Of a DNA stretch of 64,000 nucleotides, positions 9,853-22,319 are shown piece after piece (the stretch's first letter is position 1; each line of letters opens with the position of its first letter). This DNA is from Stemphylium vesicarium (lineage: Eukaryota > Ascomycota > Dothideomycetes > Pleosporales > Pleosporaceae), in assembly GCA_004380135.1 (NCBI GenBank), contig QXCR01000002.1:806001-870000 (forward strand). Direction: 5' to 3'. The translations under genes were made by a program, and so were the position numbers. Under the pieces are notes generated by a model, which was given only the letters and a program-made list of their open reading frames with translations, had not been told where the DNA came from and made no database searches.

Positions 9853-11962
9853 CTAGGCCTTGACATGTGCCTGAGGGTTGTGTCCAGCGATAGCCTCATC
9901 AGCTTCAGCAGGGCCCTTGCCATTCTTACCAACATAGCTAGTGTCAGCAAGCATGTTGAGCCTGTCTTCCTCCTTATCAGTCGGGCGCTGGTGGAGCCAG
10001 AACAGGATACCACCGACAAACGCCAAGCAAGCAACGACAGTGTAGTTCCAAACCAGCAACGGGTCCTCTGACAGCGAGACGAAAGCCTGACCAATAGCGT
10101 TGGAGAAGGCCGACATGAAATGCCAGTACGAGGTAACGAGCGATCGCATGTTCTTCGGGGCCTTGGTAAAGGCAAACTCGAGACCGGTAATCGAAGTGAA
10201 GATCTCGGAGAAACCGACGAGAACGTAGGGCACGGATTGCACCCAGACGTTGATTGGGGCGGGGTCGTCGCACGAGTTCATCTGGTCGCCGCAGGGGCCC
10301 GTCGCGTAGATGTAGTGCTGGATCACGGCAGCGGAGACCATGGCGAAAGAGGCGAGGATGAAACCAAAGGCAATGCGCTTGATGGGTGTGAAGCGGATGT
10401 TTGCCTTGCGGAGGGCAGGGTACAGGAAGTTGTCAACGATGGGAATGAAGATGACAAGAGAGATGGGGTTCAGGTTGGTGATGACGTCGTTGGGGACACC
10501 GTTACGGGTCATGGTCGCAGCCTGTGAGGTAAGGTTGTTGTTCATCTGGTTGTAAGACAGCCCTGTTTGAAAGGTTAGTTTCGTGATATCTCGACAGACC
10601 TGGAGCTGGAGAAAAACTTACAGTACAGCGGGATCCAGGTAAAGCAGGAGCAGGCCCTGAGACCACGCGCAACCTGGTCAACCCACGCATCGTCAAACTG
10701 CATCCAGGATGGCTTGCTGCTACCGAGATGGCTGGGCTTGACATCCTCCCAGAAGTTGTCCGCCTTGAAGTTCTTGCGTGTGGTAGCGGGATTCAGCGAC
10801 CACTTGCCCTTGACAGCAAGCCTGAGGAGCTTGATGGCGCGGATCAGGACGGATCCCGTGGGTGGAGTGCGGTGGTACTTGTTGCGGCAGGTCCAGAGAA
10901 CGACGGGGCAGAAGCAGAACATGATGGTCGGGAGCAACCACGCGCACCAGAAACCGACGTACTTCTCCACGTAAACCATGGAGATTTGACCGGTGAGAGC
11001 ACCGATGTTGATGAACTGATCGGCTGTTAGCAACGAATGTCTTTACGGTGGAGGTCTTGCGGCGGGCTTACCATGTAGAAATACAAGAAGATGCGAGACA
11101 GGGTAATGTTCGGGTCAGAGATGACACGCGCACCCGTCTTGGGGTCCTTGATGACACGAGGCTTGGTTTGGCGGTATTGCTCTGCGATTAAGGGCGAGAT
11201 GTTGGCCTTGAAAGCTCCGGTACCGAAACCGAGAGTAATGACACCGAGGATGAAGGGTCCGATGGCATTGCCGCTGGTCAGGACGGAAGGAATAGCGGAG
11301 ACAATGAGCAGAATGTGACCGACAATGGAGAAGGCGATGGCGATGAAGATGGTGTTGAAGCGGCCGAGGTATTCATCAGCAATGATGGCACCGAGAATGG
11401 GTGTGGTGTAGGCCCAGAAAGAGTTGAATTGACCGATACCTACGAAATTAGTGAGTTTTCCAAAGTGAGCCGGTGGACTGTTGCTACGTACCAAAGGATG
11501 CGCGCTGGCCCATACCGAGGGCACCAGGCTGACCTTCCTCGCGGGGGTCGCGGCCGGTGGACTGTACAACACCATCAATGACGGGAATGTCCTGCTGGAC
11601 GAAGTTGGTGTCTAAGAAGAGTCAGCAGGCTACTAAAAGGTATGACAAGGGCTCAGCTTACACAAGACCTGGCAACCGTAGTAACCAAAGCGCTCACAAA
11701 GCTCGACAAAGGCAATAGTGAACGCCGTCCATGGAATCTTTCCAGAGACACGAGGAAGAGTCCTCAGGTCCTCCTCGGTAGGCTCCTCGCCTTCAAGATC
11801 AGCCTCGAAGACTTCGCCGGTGCATCCAGGCTCAGTGGAGGTAGAAGGCGAGTGATCGTCAGACAGAGCACGCTTCTCTTCGATCTCATACATGCCCTTA
11901 GCATGCTTAGGCTCCTCAGACATAGCCATGTCAACGGCATTGGAGCCAGCGTTGGCCGACAT
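9853..11962 (-). CDS. Proton-coupled oligopeptide transporter (POT/PTR2 family)
   Basis: Plasma-membrane proton symporter for di- and tripeptides. Five exons are joined by four introns at 11612-11661, 11440-11491, 11016-11071 and 10563-10621, giving about 630 residues, the usual PTR2 length. Family motifs are visible in order: FVELCERFGYYG in the first helix (the ExxER-type proton-coupling motif), GAIIADEYLGRFNTI, GFGTGAFKANISPLIAEQ, FINIGALTG across an exon junction, FWCAWLLPTIMF, IPLYWLSYNQM across the last intron, and ITGLEFAFTKAPKNMRSLV before the final helices. The N-terminus (about 80 residues) and C-terminus are hydrophilic and cytosolic. It lies upstream of the secreted peptidase gene, on the same strand, which fits use of extracellular peptides. 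In fungi this family is commonly controlled by nitrogen source; no site was identified here. Confidence 0.95.
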
Positions 11963-14624
11963 GATCAGCAGAAGTAGTTGCGATTTCCAATGTGGGGGGA
12001 TGGGAAGAAAGGAATGAGCTGTTGCTGCTGCCAGACCTGCCAGGGCAACGGGGATTCGGTTTCAATTATACTCTAGCAAAACTCCTCTCAGTGTGTAATA
12101 CACGAGCGGCAAATAGCTCTGATCCCAAGCGGCGTCTTGGTATTCCTTGTCGGTTCCTCTTTCAAGCAGGTGTCCAGAAGCACACCTCCACCCGACGTTG
12201 CAAGGGCGCGGGCTTAGTGTGCACCAGCACCACGGTCGCGACCTAACCCTCGCATGCCATCCCTAGCATGCCGCTCTTATCACCAGGCCGTGACTGGAGC
12301 AAATCAGGAGAGACGGAAGCCAACTACGCATTAGAGCTTCGCACCGCTTTGCACGGCTTCGGCTGGAGCCAAGCCTTCAAGGGCACTGGGTGTATCGGCC
12401 TAGCCGACGACTTGGATTAAGTGCTTCGGCACTTGGCATCGCTGATGATCGCACGCTCTTGCCTGCAAGGTTTGTACGCCAGCCATTCACGCCGTCCTGT
12501 TCGGTGACCCCCTAGCTCTTCTCTTATCTGGACGACAAACACATGCTGTGCCATGGCACCCACGCTGCAGGGCACAGCTACCGCACATGCACACGACGTC
12601 GATGGCACAAGCCACTGTATGACGAGCCTGTCGTTGCGAAGCTTTGTCTCATTTCGCTGGTGTGAAAAAAAGAAGAAAAAAAAGCTGGTGTCGAAGCAAA
12701 TGCCAATGCCATCATCCTCAGGGACGTCATGGTAGCGTGGACGACCATGTCCTATTACCGCAATAGTTGCTGCCGCTCCGCCGTGGCGCCCAGCCTTCCG
12801 CTGGCTGGGCGTTCTGTCTTTGCCCCTCCATCATCGCGTTCCTCGGCCTCTGCGCCTGGGCATCCCCACACCACAAAACAGCCATCTTGCCATCATAATG
12901 TAACTTGGCCTTACCCAAAGAGGCAGCTCGATGATCCGGCATCATATAGCCGTCTCGTTTCACAGCATCTGCGCCCAATCGCAGCGCGTAGTGCTTCGCC
13001 TGCTCCAACTGCAGCGTGCAGCTGCGTCCCTTCGAGAAGGGGGGCTGCGCGGCGCATATCTTTCTCATGCTTATCTTCGCTTGACAGAAGGAGTCAAGAC
13101 CGCCGAAGGTGTCTCAAGGGATGGTTGGCAACGAGGCTTCGTGTATCGGCGGAGGCTTTCCCTTGCGCAGCACCATGGCAATGTCTCTTGCTGACCTGGC
13201 TGTGCAACGGAATTGCCGTGTCTATTGACCCGCTGTTTTCCGCTGACTTGGCATTAGGCATCTCAGACGAGTTGGCGATCCTTTCAATATACTCGATATA
13301 CAGAGTTGCATGTGCCAATATACCGGATGAGGCGATGGGGTTATCTCCATTGCGCAAGTCACGAGGCAGAGGATTCTCTTGGCTGAGGGTGTGGTGTGGC
13401 GACATGAGACCATCATTTCCACCCAAAAATTCCTTATCGCTCTGGTTGATGGGAATCTTGCCCGTTGCGCGCCATCCTGGATGATTGCTTGTGTAATCTC
13501 GCTGCAAGAGAAAGGTTCTGGAAGCTTGCTTGGTACCGTTGAGTCGGCCCACATCCACGCCATGGGATTATCATGGGCAGCGAAAACCACCTGCAATATG
13601 CGAGTCATGTTCTCCCTATCACCGATCTTGCTATCTATTCTTTGTAATTTCCTTGTCGGCTTCCCAATCATACGGTATGCTAAACAATTAGAACCATTAA
13701 TGATCCTGCGACCCACCGCCTTCCCCAAAACCTACCCTCTAACCTCGTACCCATTATGCTACCCCAAGCCAAAGCACCTTCACATTCCGCCTCGCCAAGA
13801 TCTCCGCCCAGAAGCGAGTGGGAAAACCAAGGGAGGCCAGGGCTGCACACGCGGGTTCCTGAGGACAAGCGCGGATATACATGGGTTACCTTCGGGATCC
13901 GGTCTCATGCACAAGACGCCTGGTATATACCAGACTCATAAGCGCCGTTCCCGTTACCCGGGTCTTTGGGCACATGTATGCTGTGCGCTGTAGGCTAGCG
14001 TATGGTGAGATGGGATGGCGGAGGTGGATACGTTCTTTTTGCGGATAGTTTTGCGCGGAGGTTTTGAAGCGGAGGCGGTGGGCTTTGTGGGCGGCGTCAA
14101 GGGGAAGCGATAGTCTGTTATTGCGAAGTGGAGTGAGTATGTGGATGTGGTGTGATATCTAAGTGATGGGGGTTTGGCTCCACGCGTCTGGTATGAACTG
14201 ATTACTACGTCTTGAACCTAAGGTGAGGGTTGTTGTTTCACTGAAGGTCTCGCCAGCTTCTCTAGAGCACTATAGAGGCCATATTATCGATGTGATCTCC
14301 CTTTTTGTCTTGAACGGCGCATTCGAAGCCCGCAAACAAGGTATCCCCAATCACTGTTAAAATTCGAAACATACGATGAGTCGTCTGCGACTCTCGTCAA
14401 TCTACAATTAGCGAAACCAGCTCCGTCTCTCGTCAAAAAGAAGCGCAAGCAATATCACCAGCAACTGAAGGTGGAGGTTCATGTTGTTTGTTGATAGAAC
14501 TTCATGGCTCTATTATCTCAACAAGTTGTATTCATAATAATTATCATCATTATACATTCATCAATACTGCGTAGCAAACGCCATGCACCCACTATAAACG
14601 TCCAACAACCCGACAGTAACGACT
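11963..14624. other. Long intergenic region, no supported gene
   Basis: 2.66 kb between the transporter start and the peptidase stop. It contains a purine tract (about 12665-12684) and several unconvincing frames, including a 251-residue frame at 12729-13484 rich in S, R, P and C with no domain character. The promoter of the leftward transporter should lie at its left end. Confidence 0.5.
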
Positions 14625-16899
14625 TTAGTTACCAATCGGCAGATCGCTCAAAGGCTCACCCTTCGACCAATGGTTAATCCAGTTGAAGATCTCAGTGTGC
14701 CAGAACAAGCTGTTCTCCTGCTGCAGGACCCAGTGGTTCTCGTCGGGGAAGTTGAGGAACCTGCTGGGAATACCGCGGGCCTGGAGGATGTTGAACAAGC
14801 TCAGACCGTCGCTCTCGGGCAGACGGTAGTCAAGCGTGTTGTGGATGACGAACTGGGGAGTCGACCAGTTGGCAATGTGGTTCTGGGGGTTCCACTCGCG
14901 GTAGGCGGGCGACTCCCAGATGCTGCCGTTGTAGTCGTGGCGGATGAACCAGAGTTCCTCGGAGGCCCAGGCGCCCTCGGTGTTGGAGATACCGTCGTGG
15001 GTTACGAGGCACTTGAATTCGTTGCCGAGATCGTTGGACTGGATCCAGTTGGTCCTGAGAAAATGGGTTAGCGAAGAAACAGATACTGGGTTTTGAACAC
15101 TTACATGTAACCACCATAGGAGGCACCGGCGGCAATACCGTTCTCGGTGTCGATCCACTTCATGCTAGTGTTGACGTGGTTCCAAGCGTTCACTAAGTCG
15201 TGGTATGGCCAATTGCCCCATTGGCCCTGGATGGAGTCGGTCAGGAATTGACCGAAACCGGTGGAACCAGTTGGGTTGGGTGCGACGATGATGTATCCCT
15301 GGTCAGCCCAGACCTGGGGGTTCCAGCGGTTAGACCAGCTGTTGCCCCAGTTGCCCTGAGGACCACCGTGGATGTAGAAAGCAAGAGGGTAGGTAACGTT
15401 CTCCTGGTAGAAAGTGGGCTTGACGATCCAAGCCTGAAGCTGCTGATCGAGCTCGGGGTTGGAGCCGTTGAAGAAGAACTCGGAGACGGTGTGTGAGCCG
15501 AGACCAGCAAGGTTGGGGTCAACCTGGGACGCGTCGAAGAGGGTGTTTTTGTTGCCGTCAGCGAGGATGTACCACTCGCTGGGAGTCCAAATGGCTGTGG
15601 CTGCAACGAAGAGCGAACCGTCGGGGAGAAGGGCAAAGGTCGAAACTGAGGTGTTCGAGGTCATGGGCTCGGGCACGAAGCTCTCATCCGTGTCGATCGG
15701 GAAGTTGAAGATCTTGACGCGAGCGTAGTCATCTGCGGTAACGTAAATGGAAGAATCGTCATGAGCCCAAGTGAGAGGTCCCTGGACCCAGCGGTCAAAG
15801 CCAGCACTCAGACTCTTCCAGTTGCTGATAGCCACGCCGCTGCCCTCGACAGCGACATCAACAGTGTACAGAATCCACCTGTCGGACTCGTAGTAGTCCT
15901 CGTCTTGCTGGACGTAGGCAAGCTTGCGGCTGTCGGTCGAGAAAGAGGGCTGACCAGAGGCACCCTGGTGTCCGGCCTCATAGGCCTCGGAGTCGGGGCC
16001 GTTGAAAGCAACAGGAGCTGCGTCGGAGGCAAAGGCACCAACGTAGGTGTAGGATGCGGTGTAGTTGGCCTTGTTGAGCTGAGGAGCCTTGCTGACAAAA
16101 GCGTACATGGAACCATCGGGGCTGATGTCGTAGTCGCTGGAGTCGCCAAAGGGCTGGATGGGAGTCTCGGGCTGAGTGGTAGTGAAGTTGATACCGTTTT
16201 GAAGGTTGCGCATGCCAGCTCCGGAGAGGGCGTAGCTGTTGTTCGCTGAAAGGGTACCAGCGAAGAGTTGGTATCGGTTCTTGGTCAGCCAAGTGTCCCA
16301 GTGGCGGACGTAGATGTCCGAGTAGTAGCGCGCAGTTGTGAAGGGCACGACTTCGGTCTCTGGGTTTACTGCAGTGCCGTTGGGGTAGGCCATGCAGTTG
16401 ACTAAGAAGTGCATGTCGCCAGTGGAGGTGTTGGCGACCTTCAAGCCCGAGTATGGTGCATCCAGAGATGCGACCATGGTGTTCATGTGCGGGCTCTTGA
16501 TGTCGCCAACCCACAGAGTAACACCACCTGGGATCTCCTCGTTGGTGCCATTGATGTAGATGATGCCAGTCTCGCTGCCTGGAATCCAAGCAACTTCATT
16601 GACCTCGCTGGCATTTAGGCCTGACTCGGTGATCTCGCCGGTGGTGAGGTCGATGAGGTTCATGCCAGAGCCCGCGCTGCCGTGCTCCTCAAAAGAGTAC
16701 TGCGAGTACGAGAACAGCGCGACGGAGCCATCCGGGCTGGGATCAGCAGCACCACGACGAACGGTGCTGAGAAGAAGCCTGTGGCTTTGTTAGCATTGCA
16801 TTATTTTAAGGCGGCAATATGAGGGTTTACGCACTCGGGTGTGAGCGCACAGGCGCCAGTAGCAGCCAACACTGCGGCGACACTTAGGTAACGAGCCAT
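14625..16899 (-). CDS. dpp5: Secreted dipeptidyl-peptidase 5 (S9 prolyl-oligopeptidase family)
   Basis: Serine exopeptidase that removes dipeptides from protein N-termini outside the cell. Three exons (introns 16779-16834 and 15055-15104) give about 722 residues, the normal length for fungal DppV. Exon 1 encodes a signal peptide (MARYLSVAAVLAATGACA) followed by LTPE, then LLLSTVRRGAADPSPDGS after the intron. The N-terminal beta-propeller is followed by the alpha/beta hydrolase domain. The GASYGGYM nucleophile elbow (Ser about 574) is split by the last intron within the Met codon; Asp about 661 (DYRLPESDG) and His about 686 (ENHW) complete the triad. Many NxS/T sequons suggest heavy N-glycosylation. 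No HDEL-type retention signal is present (it ends DLPIGN). Confidence 0.95.
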
Positions 16900-18300
16900 T
16901 GTGTATGCGACCAGCTTCGTATAAGCTCAATTGGACAAGGTCGATTGTCGGACGAAGCTCAAGAAGGGCAGCCAGCTTATTTGTATAACAAGCTGCCGGA
17001 TAGCTGCAGGCCCCTGCCAAAAGGCATTCTGCCAGCGGGGTTCACGTCGTACCGGGACCGGTACCTGCACGTAATGGTGGTTCTCGTTGGTTGTGCATCT
17101 GAATATGCCATCATACCTACCCTGCAGTGTGGTCGCTGCTAACCCCGACATGTCAAAAGATAGACAGCTCTCTTCATGTCTCCTTCCTGTTACAGGCTAG
17201 CTCCTCGGGCACACAAACAAGCTCGTCTTCGGTGGGTTACCAGAAAGCATGTTTCCGTGTCGTCCTATCGCGACATGGCCCACCTGTGGGTCGCAATATA
17301 GACCGACTTGGCGGTGATGGGCCTTGCAGAGCTCACGTGAAGCTCCGCAAAGCTCTCGCCCAGATTGGTGGCGCCCGCTGCCAAGCGGCGCCGGCCCTGA
17401 ACAGACCCGTGGCGGATAAACGGCGCCATCCAAAGAGGCAGGTCGACGAAAAGTCCAACACGACTCTGCAATCATCTCATCCACATTGATAACCATTGCG
17501 GCGCAGCTTTTTCGCTTGAATGCACCCTCGCAGAATGGAGAGGCTGGTAGCGCGTGATTTCCCCGGGCACCTTCGGTCTGGCACGGGCATGTTGCGCGCC
17601 TAACATCTTTTGCGCCTCCGTGAGCAGATTGCCGTGTACACCTGCCCTGCCGGGCCTAGATGTGCCTTGATACGGTTGCTTCTCTGCCTCGATAATCACG
17701 CACAAAGCCGACGCCATCGCGCAAAGCGGCTGATCGATAGTCTGACATCGCACATAATGTGCTCATACTACTGCGCTCGATTACCAAATGTACCTTGATG
17801 TCCAGATCTTGGGGTGCGGAGAGTGTTCTGGTGGCATGCAGCTCGTTGCATGCTGGATACTGGTCGCTTAGCTTCCCGGGTGCTCGGACGACGGAGGGGA
17901 ACAAATTTATCTTGGTCATGGTACTTCTTTCTCACTCACGCCAAATTGCGAGTATAGCTTCTCTTTATCGCCGCTTCTGATCATCGACGTGGGCCACCGA
18001 GGATGTTGGGCGACGACTGTGCGCCAGAGCGATGAACATGCCCGATACGCGTACCGGCCAGATCACCGCAACAATACTAGAAACGCTCTTCGATGGGCAC
18101 ACGGGCTCATAAAATTGGGATGATGAGAGGATATGCTGATTGACGGTCTGTTGTCGAGCATGTCAGTCTGACTGAACCCTTGTCTGCCAGCCTTAGATGG
18201 TCCGTGAGTAGCTATTCATCACGTGATTGTCAAGTCACGAGACGGCATCAACACAACCAGCACCAATCGCTTGTGGCCTCTGTTCCTGCCAAAAATATCT
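16900..18300. other. Intergenic, no supported gene
   Basis: Promoter side of the peptidase gene plus about 1 kb without convincing frames. Confidence 0.5.
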
Positions 18301-18469
18301 CGTGAACAGAACAAAACCATAGAGGTACCATAGACAACGAGTATGAAACTCACCTGCTTGGTGACGAAGATTACAGAACAGCTTCGGAACATTGTCTCAA
18401 ACTTGGCGTTTATTAAAGCTCCAGCAGATTTTCCCAGACTTTTCTGAATAGTATACCTGACTGACCAGC

Positions 18470-18870
18470 TTTCAAGCGGCATTGCTAGTACCAGACTTAC
18501 AGCTTCTAACCAAAATCCTGCCCGCCGACGCGTTCACTAACCCCCAAACAAGTACGCTCACGTTTCACGACTACGCCCCACGCATGCGAAACTACCGAGA
18601 CCAAGTCCATACTCTGCACGATCAACTGATGGGCCAACGTATTCAATCAAACATGTCATTATCCGAGAAAGGAAAGAAGAATCGTCCGAGCAAAAGAAAA
18701 ACCTCTTAGTGTCGGCCGAGGCCCGCCTCAGCGCTCTGGTAGATGTTAATCTATGGATCACAGGGAACCAGATTATGACACCGAACCGAGCTCTATCGTC
18801 GGCTGCGATGCGTGATAATGAGAGGACAGTGGAAGAGTTGGATGAGGTGGTGAGATTCTTGCGGATATGA
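18470..18870 (+). pseudogene. Coding relic or unresolved multi-exon gene with frame break
   Basis: Two stretches look clearly coding but lie in different frames. The first (about 18471-18665) starts after a CTGACTGACCAG acceptor-like site and reads LLVPDLQLLTKILPADAF onward to DQVHTLHDQLMGQRIQ. The second (about 18667-18870) reads KNLLVSAEARLSALVDVNLW onward to ERTVEELDEVVRFLRI and stop. The switch occurs around 18640-18690 without a good intron; the only phase-compatible choice uses GTCCAT...CCGAG (18605-18690), a poor acceptor. No ATG start is found. Either the gene carries a frameshift, or it has more exons upstream (18330-18440) than I can resolve. The product looks helical and is unrecognised. 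Confidence 0.4.
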
Positions 18871-19025
18871 CGTATTGGATAGAATTGGAACAAGCCATGC
18901 AAATGCTAGAAACATATCAATAGTCAAAAGAGGCGGTATGAGTAAACGCATTCTAGATAGAAGACCTAATTCTCATATCTCCATTCACGTCTTCTTTCTT
19001 GTCAGAATGCTCACAAACCTACACC

Positions 19026-19400
19026 TCACGCCGTCAACTTTTCCACAGTCTTCCCCACAACATCCAGAAGCTTCTCGATACTCTCAAACACTTCAGTTCG
19101 AAGTCTCGTCGCTTCTCCACTCGCTCTTGTCCCTCCTTCGGCCAACTTGGTCAACACCTCAATCACGCTCGTCCATTCCCCCAGCGTCGTTTCCATCCGC
19201 TTGACTTCGTCGACGAATGTCCTTGCACCAGGTGATAGCGTATCTAATAGCTTCTCACTTTCTCTCGCGATGATTTATTCTGTCTGGACAGTGATGCCGC
19301 GTGTTATCCCGTAAGCGTGTTGGATTAGCAGGGTCGCGTTGAGGGAACGGACCTTTATGTAGCGGGTAATTATGGTATCGATGGCGGGGTGTGGTGACAT
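19026..19400 (-). pseudogene. Small helical protein gene interrupted by an in-frame TAA
   Basis: One frame runs from an ATG at 19400 (MSPHPAIDTIITRYIKVRS) to a TGA at 19026-19028, broken only by a TAA at 19275-19277. The downstream part (IIARESEKLLDTLSPGAR... to VGKTVEKLTA) is an amphipathic helical sequence with strong coding character. Either the stop is a disabling mutation, or an intron removes it (for example GTCCGT near 19352 to an AG near 19251, in phase). No family recognised. Together with the broken frame at 18.5 kb, this makes the region look like decaying or poorly resolvable genes. Confidence 0.4.
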
Positions 19401-19841
19401 TTTGAGGTAATCGGATCTGAGTTGGTAAGAGAAGAGGTAGGTACGTTACTGGAATATTGGGATGCTGGAATATGCGGACGAATTGTCTTGTCTGTTGGCC
19501 TGATTGCTTGAGCGCAAGATTTGCTAAAGAAAAATGAATTTGTTGTGTGAAAGAATATTGTGCAGATAGATTACTTGTTGTTGTTTTCGCTAGCTTCGTC
19601 GTAGACCAAGTGTTCAGCTGCTTCCTTGATATGAATAGCTCTTGGGGCGTGAATGACCCTTTGCACAATCGGTGCTTCAGAAATGAGACAAGAGAAAGAG
19701 ATCAAAGCAAACGCCACTGCCAATTCAGTAAGCGATTTTCCGAGCGTATTCCAAAACAATTATGCCAATCCTCAACCCGCCTTTGATGTCGTGAATAATC
19801 TGGCAACCTTCTCCCAGTAGTGGACGGCCGCTAGTCTTTAC

Positions 19842-21789
19842 CTAAAGAGTGGCCCCCGGCTGCTCTTGAGCTAAGCTAGCAATGTTGTTCCGGAGCTGGC
19901 GAAGTTCCGCACTCAAAGCAGTCACCCTGTTCCCTGCCTGCTCAGATCGAGCCTTCCAGCTTGTTGCCCTCTTCAAGCTCTCGCCGACAGTGTGTTGAAG
20001 CTCCTCCGCTTTTGCGACTGCGCTAGCATGCTCGTTCGCCAGCTTGTCGTACTTCTCTTGTAGATCTTGAATGGCGCGACCATGACTCTCCTGCAAAGCG
20101 TCAACTTCAGAAGCTGAATCGGTGTACCTTTCCCGGTCTTGCGTCTTCTTCATGGTCAACTGAATGTTTCGTTCGCGCAGCAAAGCGTTTTCCATCTCAA
20201 GTGCCTCGATTTGCGATTTAAGCTCTTCACTTCGCTGCTCGCTTTTAAGCGTTTGGGGCTCGGCAGGTTTGTTTGTGGGCGGCACATCGGGGCGCTGTGA
20301 TCTGGCTGCGTTGAACAAGAGTGGTTGTTTCAGCTGCTAAGAGACGTCTTAGTTTGTGTACATGTGTCTTTTGGTATACTTATCGCACCACCATAGCCGT
20401 GACGTGTGATTTTCCCTGCATTACGTTAGTATGAGACGTGTATTCAATAGTGTACGCACGGATCTCTGGGCTCTCCTCTTCATCATGCGCTCGTTTTGCA
20501 TTTGCTGCGATATGCTGATCAACCAAGGGGTATGGCTCTAGCGTCGTGTTAATGAGGCGGCTACTCGATTGAATATTCGCACTGTCATAAATACCATGAT
20601 GTGCAGGCATATTCAAATCCGATCCGAGATCTCGGTCGGTAGATGATGGTTCCCTTGGTATAGTAGACTTAGGCTTGCTCTCCCGACCGGGATTGGCAAG
20701 CGACTCGCATACTCGCAACAAATCCTTTGAGAATGACATGTAGCTGGGTGTGTCTTGAATGTAACCAGCCACCAAGAACTGGTACAGTATAAACGCACGT
20801 GGCCCGGTATGGACAAGACTATCCCCCATCCATGTTTCTCCAATGTCACAAAAAGGCTCTTCGAATTCGATATCGTGCATTCCGTGGAAACGTAAGCGAA
20901 GAGCATCATAAGTATTCTGGAACAATGCGTATCCAACTTGGTGGCTTTTGTCTCCGTAGAGAAAAGCATGCACCTGTGGTGTGTCGTCGGAAATATGACT
21001 GTCGTAGCCACCCACCATCAGCATGGTTGCCAATGTGTCTTTGGGGAAGCTGGATTTGTTTTCAGCTCTTTCAAGGGCACTGCCATGATCCTCAAACTGG
21101 AGGCCAAAGGAGGCCTTTCTTAACAAAAGCCGGTCTGAAGTCGCCAATTCGGCGGACAAATGATTTAAGACCATCTTGCCTGGAGAAGAAATGCTATGTT
21201 CTGTTCTGATGCAGGCCTTGAAAACACCAGCAGCCTTTGTGTCGGGATAGAAGAGACTGTATTTGGTGCTTCGTAAACCTAATACCTCGGTAGATGTCAG
21301 CAACGCCTCTACAAGAGGTGATCCGTCTATCGCAAAGTACAGCGCTAGGGAAAATAATAGTACCGACGATTCACTGCTACTCGTCCAACGCAGATAGGGC
21401 CGATCGTCAAGCTCGGTGGCTTGGATGCTAGTAAATGTCTGTGGGATTAGCAATGGAAGTAAGCGGCGTGGCTCTTGTGACTGCTCACCTGATGGTAGAG
21501 TGGCGGAGAGCTCGTCTGCAAGAAGATCTTGTGCTATCCGTTGATGCTAGCAATAGACTATTCTGCACGGAGAATGAGGAAGACCTGATGGTCAAAGTAT
21601 GCGGAAACACAATGAATATCTCGTCCCGCAGAGGAATATAAGATAGTGATGTCGAAGTAGAGGGAATATCTCTGCAAATAGCTGGATGGTGTCCGGCAAG
21701 AGAGGTAAAGGTGATAGGGTCTCACGAGTAGTAGTAGTCTGTATGCTATTGTAAGTTTCGAGTGAGATCAGCGTGTAGATCGCATTCAT
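19842..21789 (-). CDS. Multi-exon hypothetical protein, BTB-like start and coiled-coil end
   Basis: Several frames join into one gene although none begins with its own ATG. Proposed exons, in order of transcription, are 21533-21489 (HKIFLQTSSPPLYHQ), 21438-20460, 20415-20380 and 20305-19842. The introns are 21439-21488, 20416-20459 (with an exact TACTAAC branch site) and 20306-20379. The first exon is unresolved; a candidate ATG is at 21789. The HK.FL..SSP.. sequence resembles the start of a BTB fold (VHK..L...SP.F) and is preceded by IPLRDEIFI in one frame. The middle holds conserved-looking segments such as YLRWTSSSESS and GETWMGDSLVHTGPRAFILY. The C-terminal 150 residues are a long coiled coil (KSQIEALEMENALLRERNIQ). 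BTB assignment is tentative. Confidence 0.55.
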
Positions 21790-22319
21790 TGAACCTCTCT
21801 CGTGAACAACTGATGCAATTAATTTGAGTGTCTCATTTGGTTTCTGATTAAACAGATCAATTGGCCAGTGACACCGCTACCCATGTTCATCACCATTGAG
21901 ATGATTTGTTGCGCTACGTCCCATCAGGTGATGACAGTCATTGCTAGGACCAATGCTATTGCTCTCTTATGTTGATGTATGGCGGGGAACATGATTTCAA
22001 AAGTTTAGGTATCGTGACATCGATTTCGTCGCGTTGGAAAGATACATTGATCGCAGGTAACTCTGACCGAAAATGGGTCCGGGGTCGATGACGACGTCGT
22101 GCTTTCCTAGCGCTGTGGCTGCAAAGGCTCATCGTGACGCCACTCGTTCCGTTACCACCGCCAGCACACGTCGTTTCGTATCAACACCCTAACAGTCGAC
22201 TCTGAATTTTTCTTCGAGAATGAGCTTTTCCAGCTTTGCATGCGCTTTCCAGAAAGGTGCAGCGCACGCTGTTACTGGGCGCCACTCGGACTGGCGGAGT
22301 TCACCAACGCTGATCATTT
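21790..22319. other. Intergenic, no supported gene
   Basis: Nothing supported in either strand. Confidence 0.45.

Noticed and set aside
12729..13484. 251-residue plus-strand frame in the transporter-peptidase gap
   Set aside because: Composition is dominated by S, R, P, A and C without any domain, helix or splice logic, and overlapping frames on the other strand are equally long.
15761..16249. 162-residue valine/glycine-rich frame antisense to the peptidase
   Set aside because: It is the antisense shadow of a confirmed catalytic gene; the regular V/G pattern follows from the codon bias of the sense strand.
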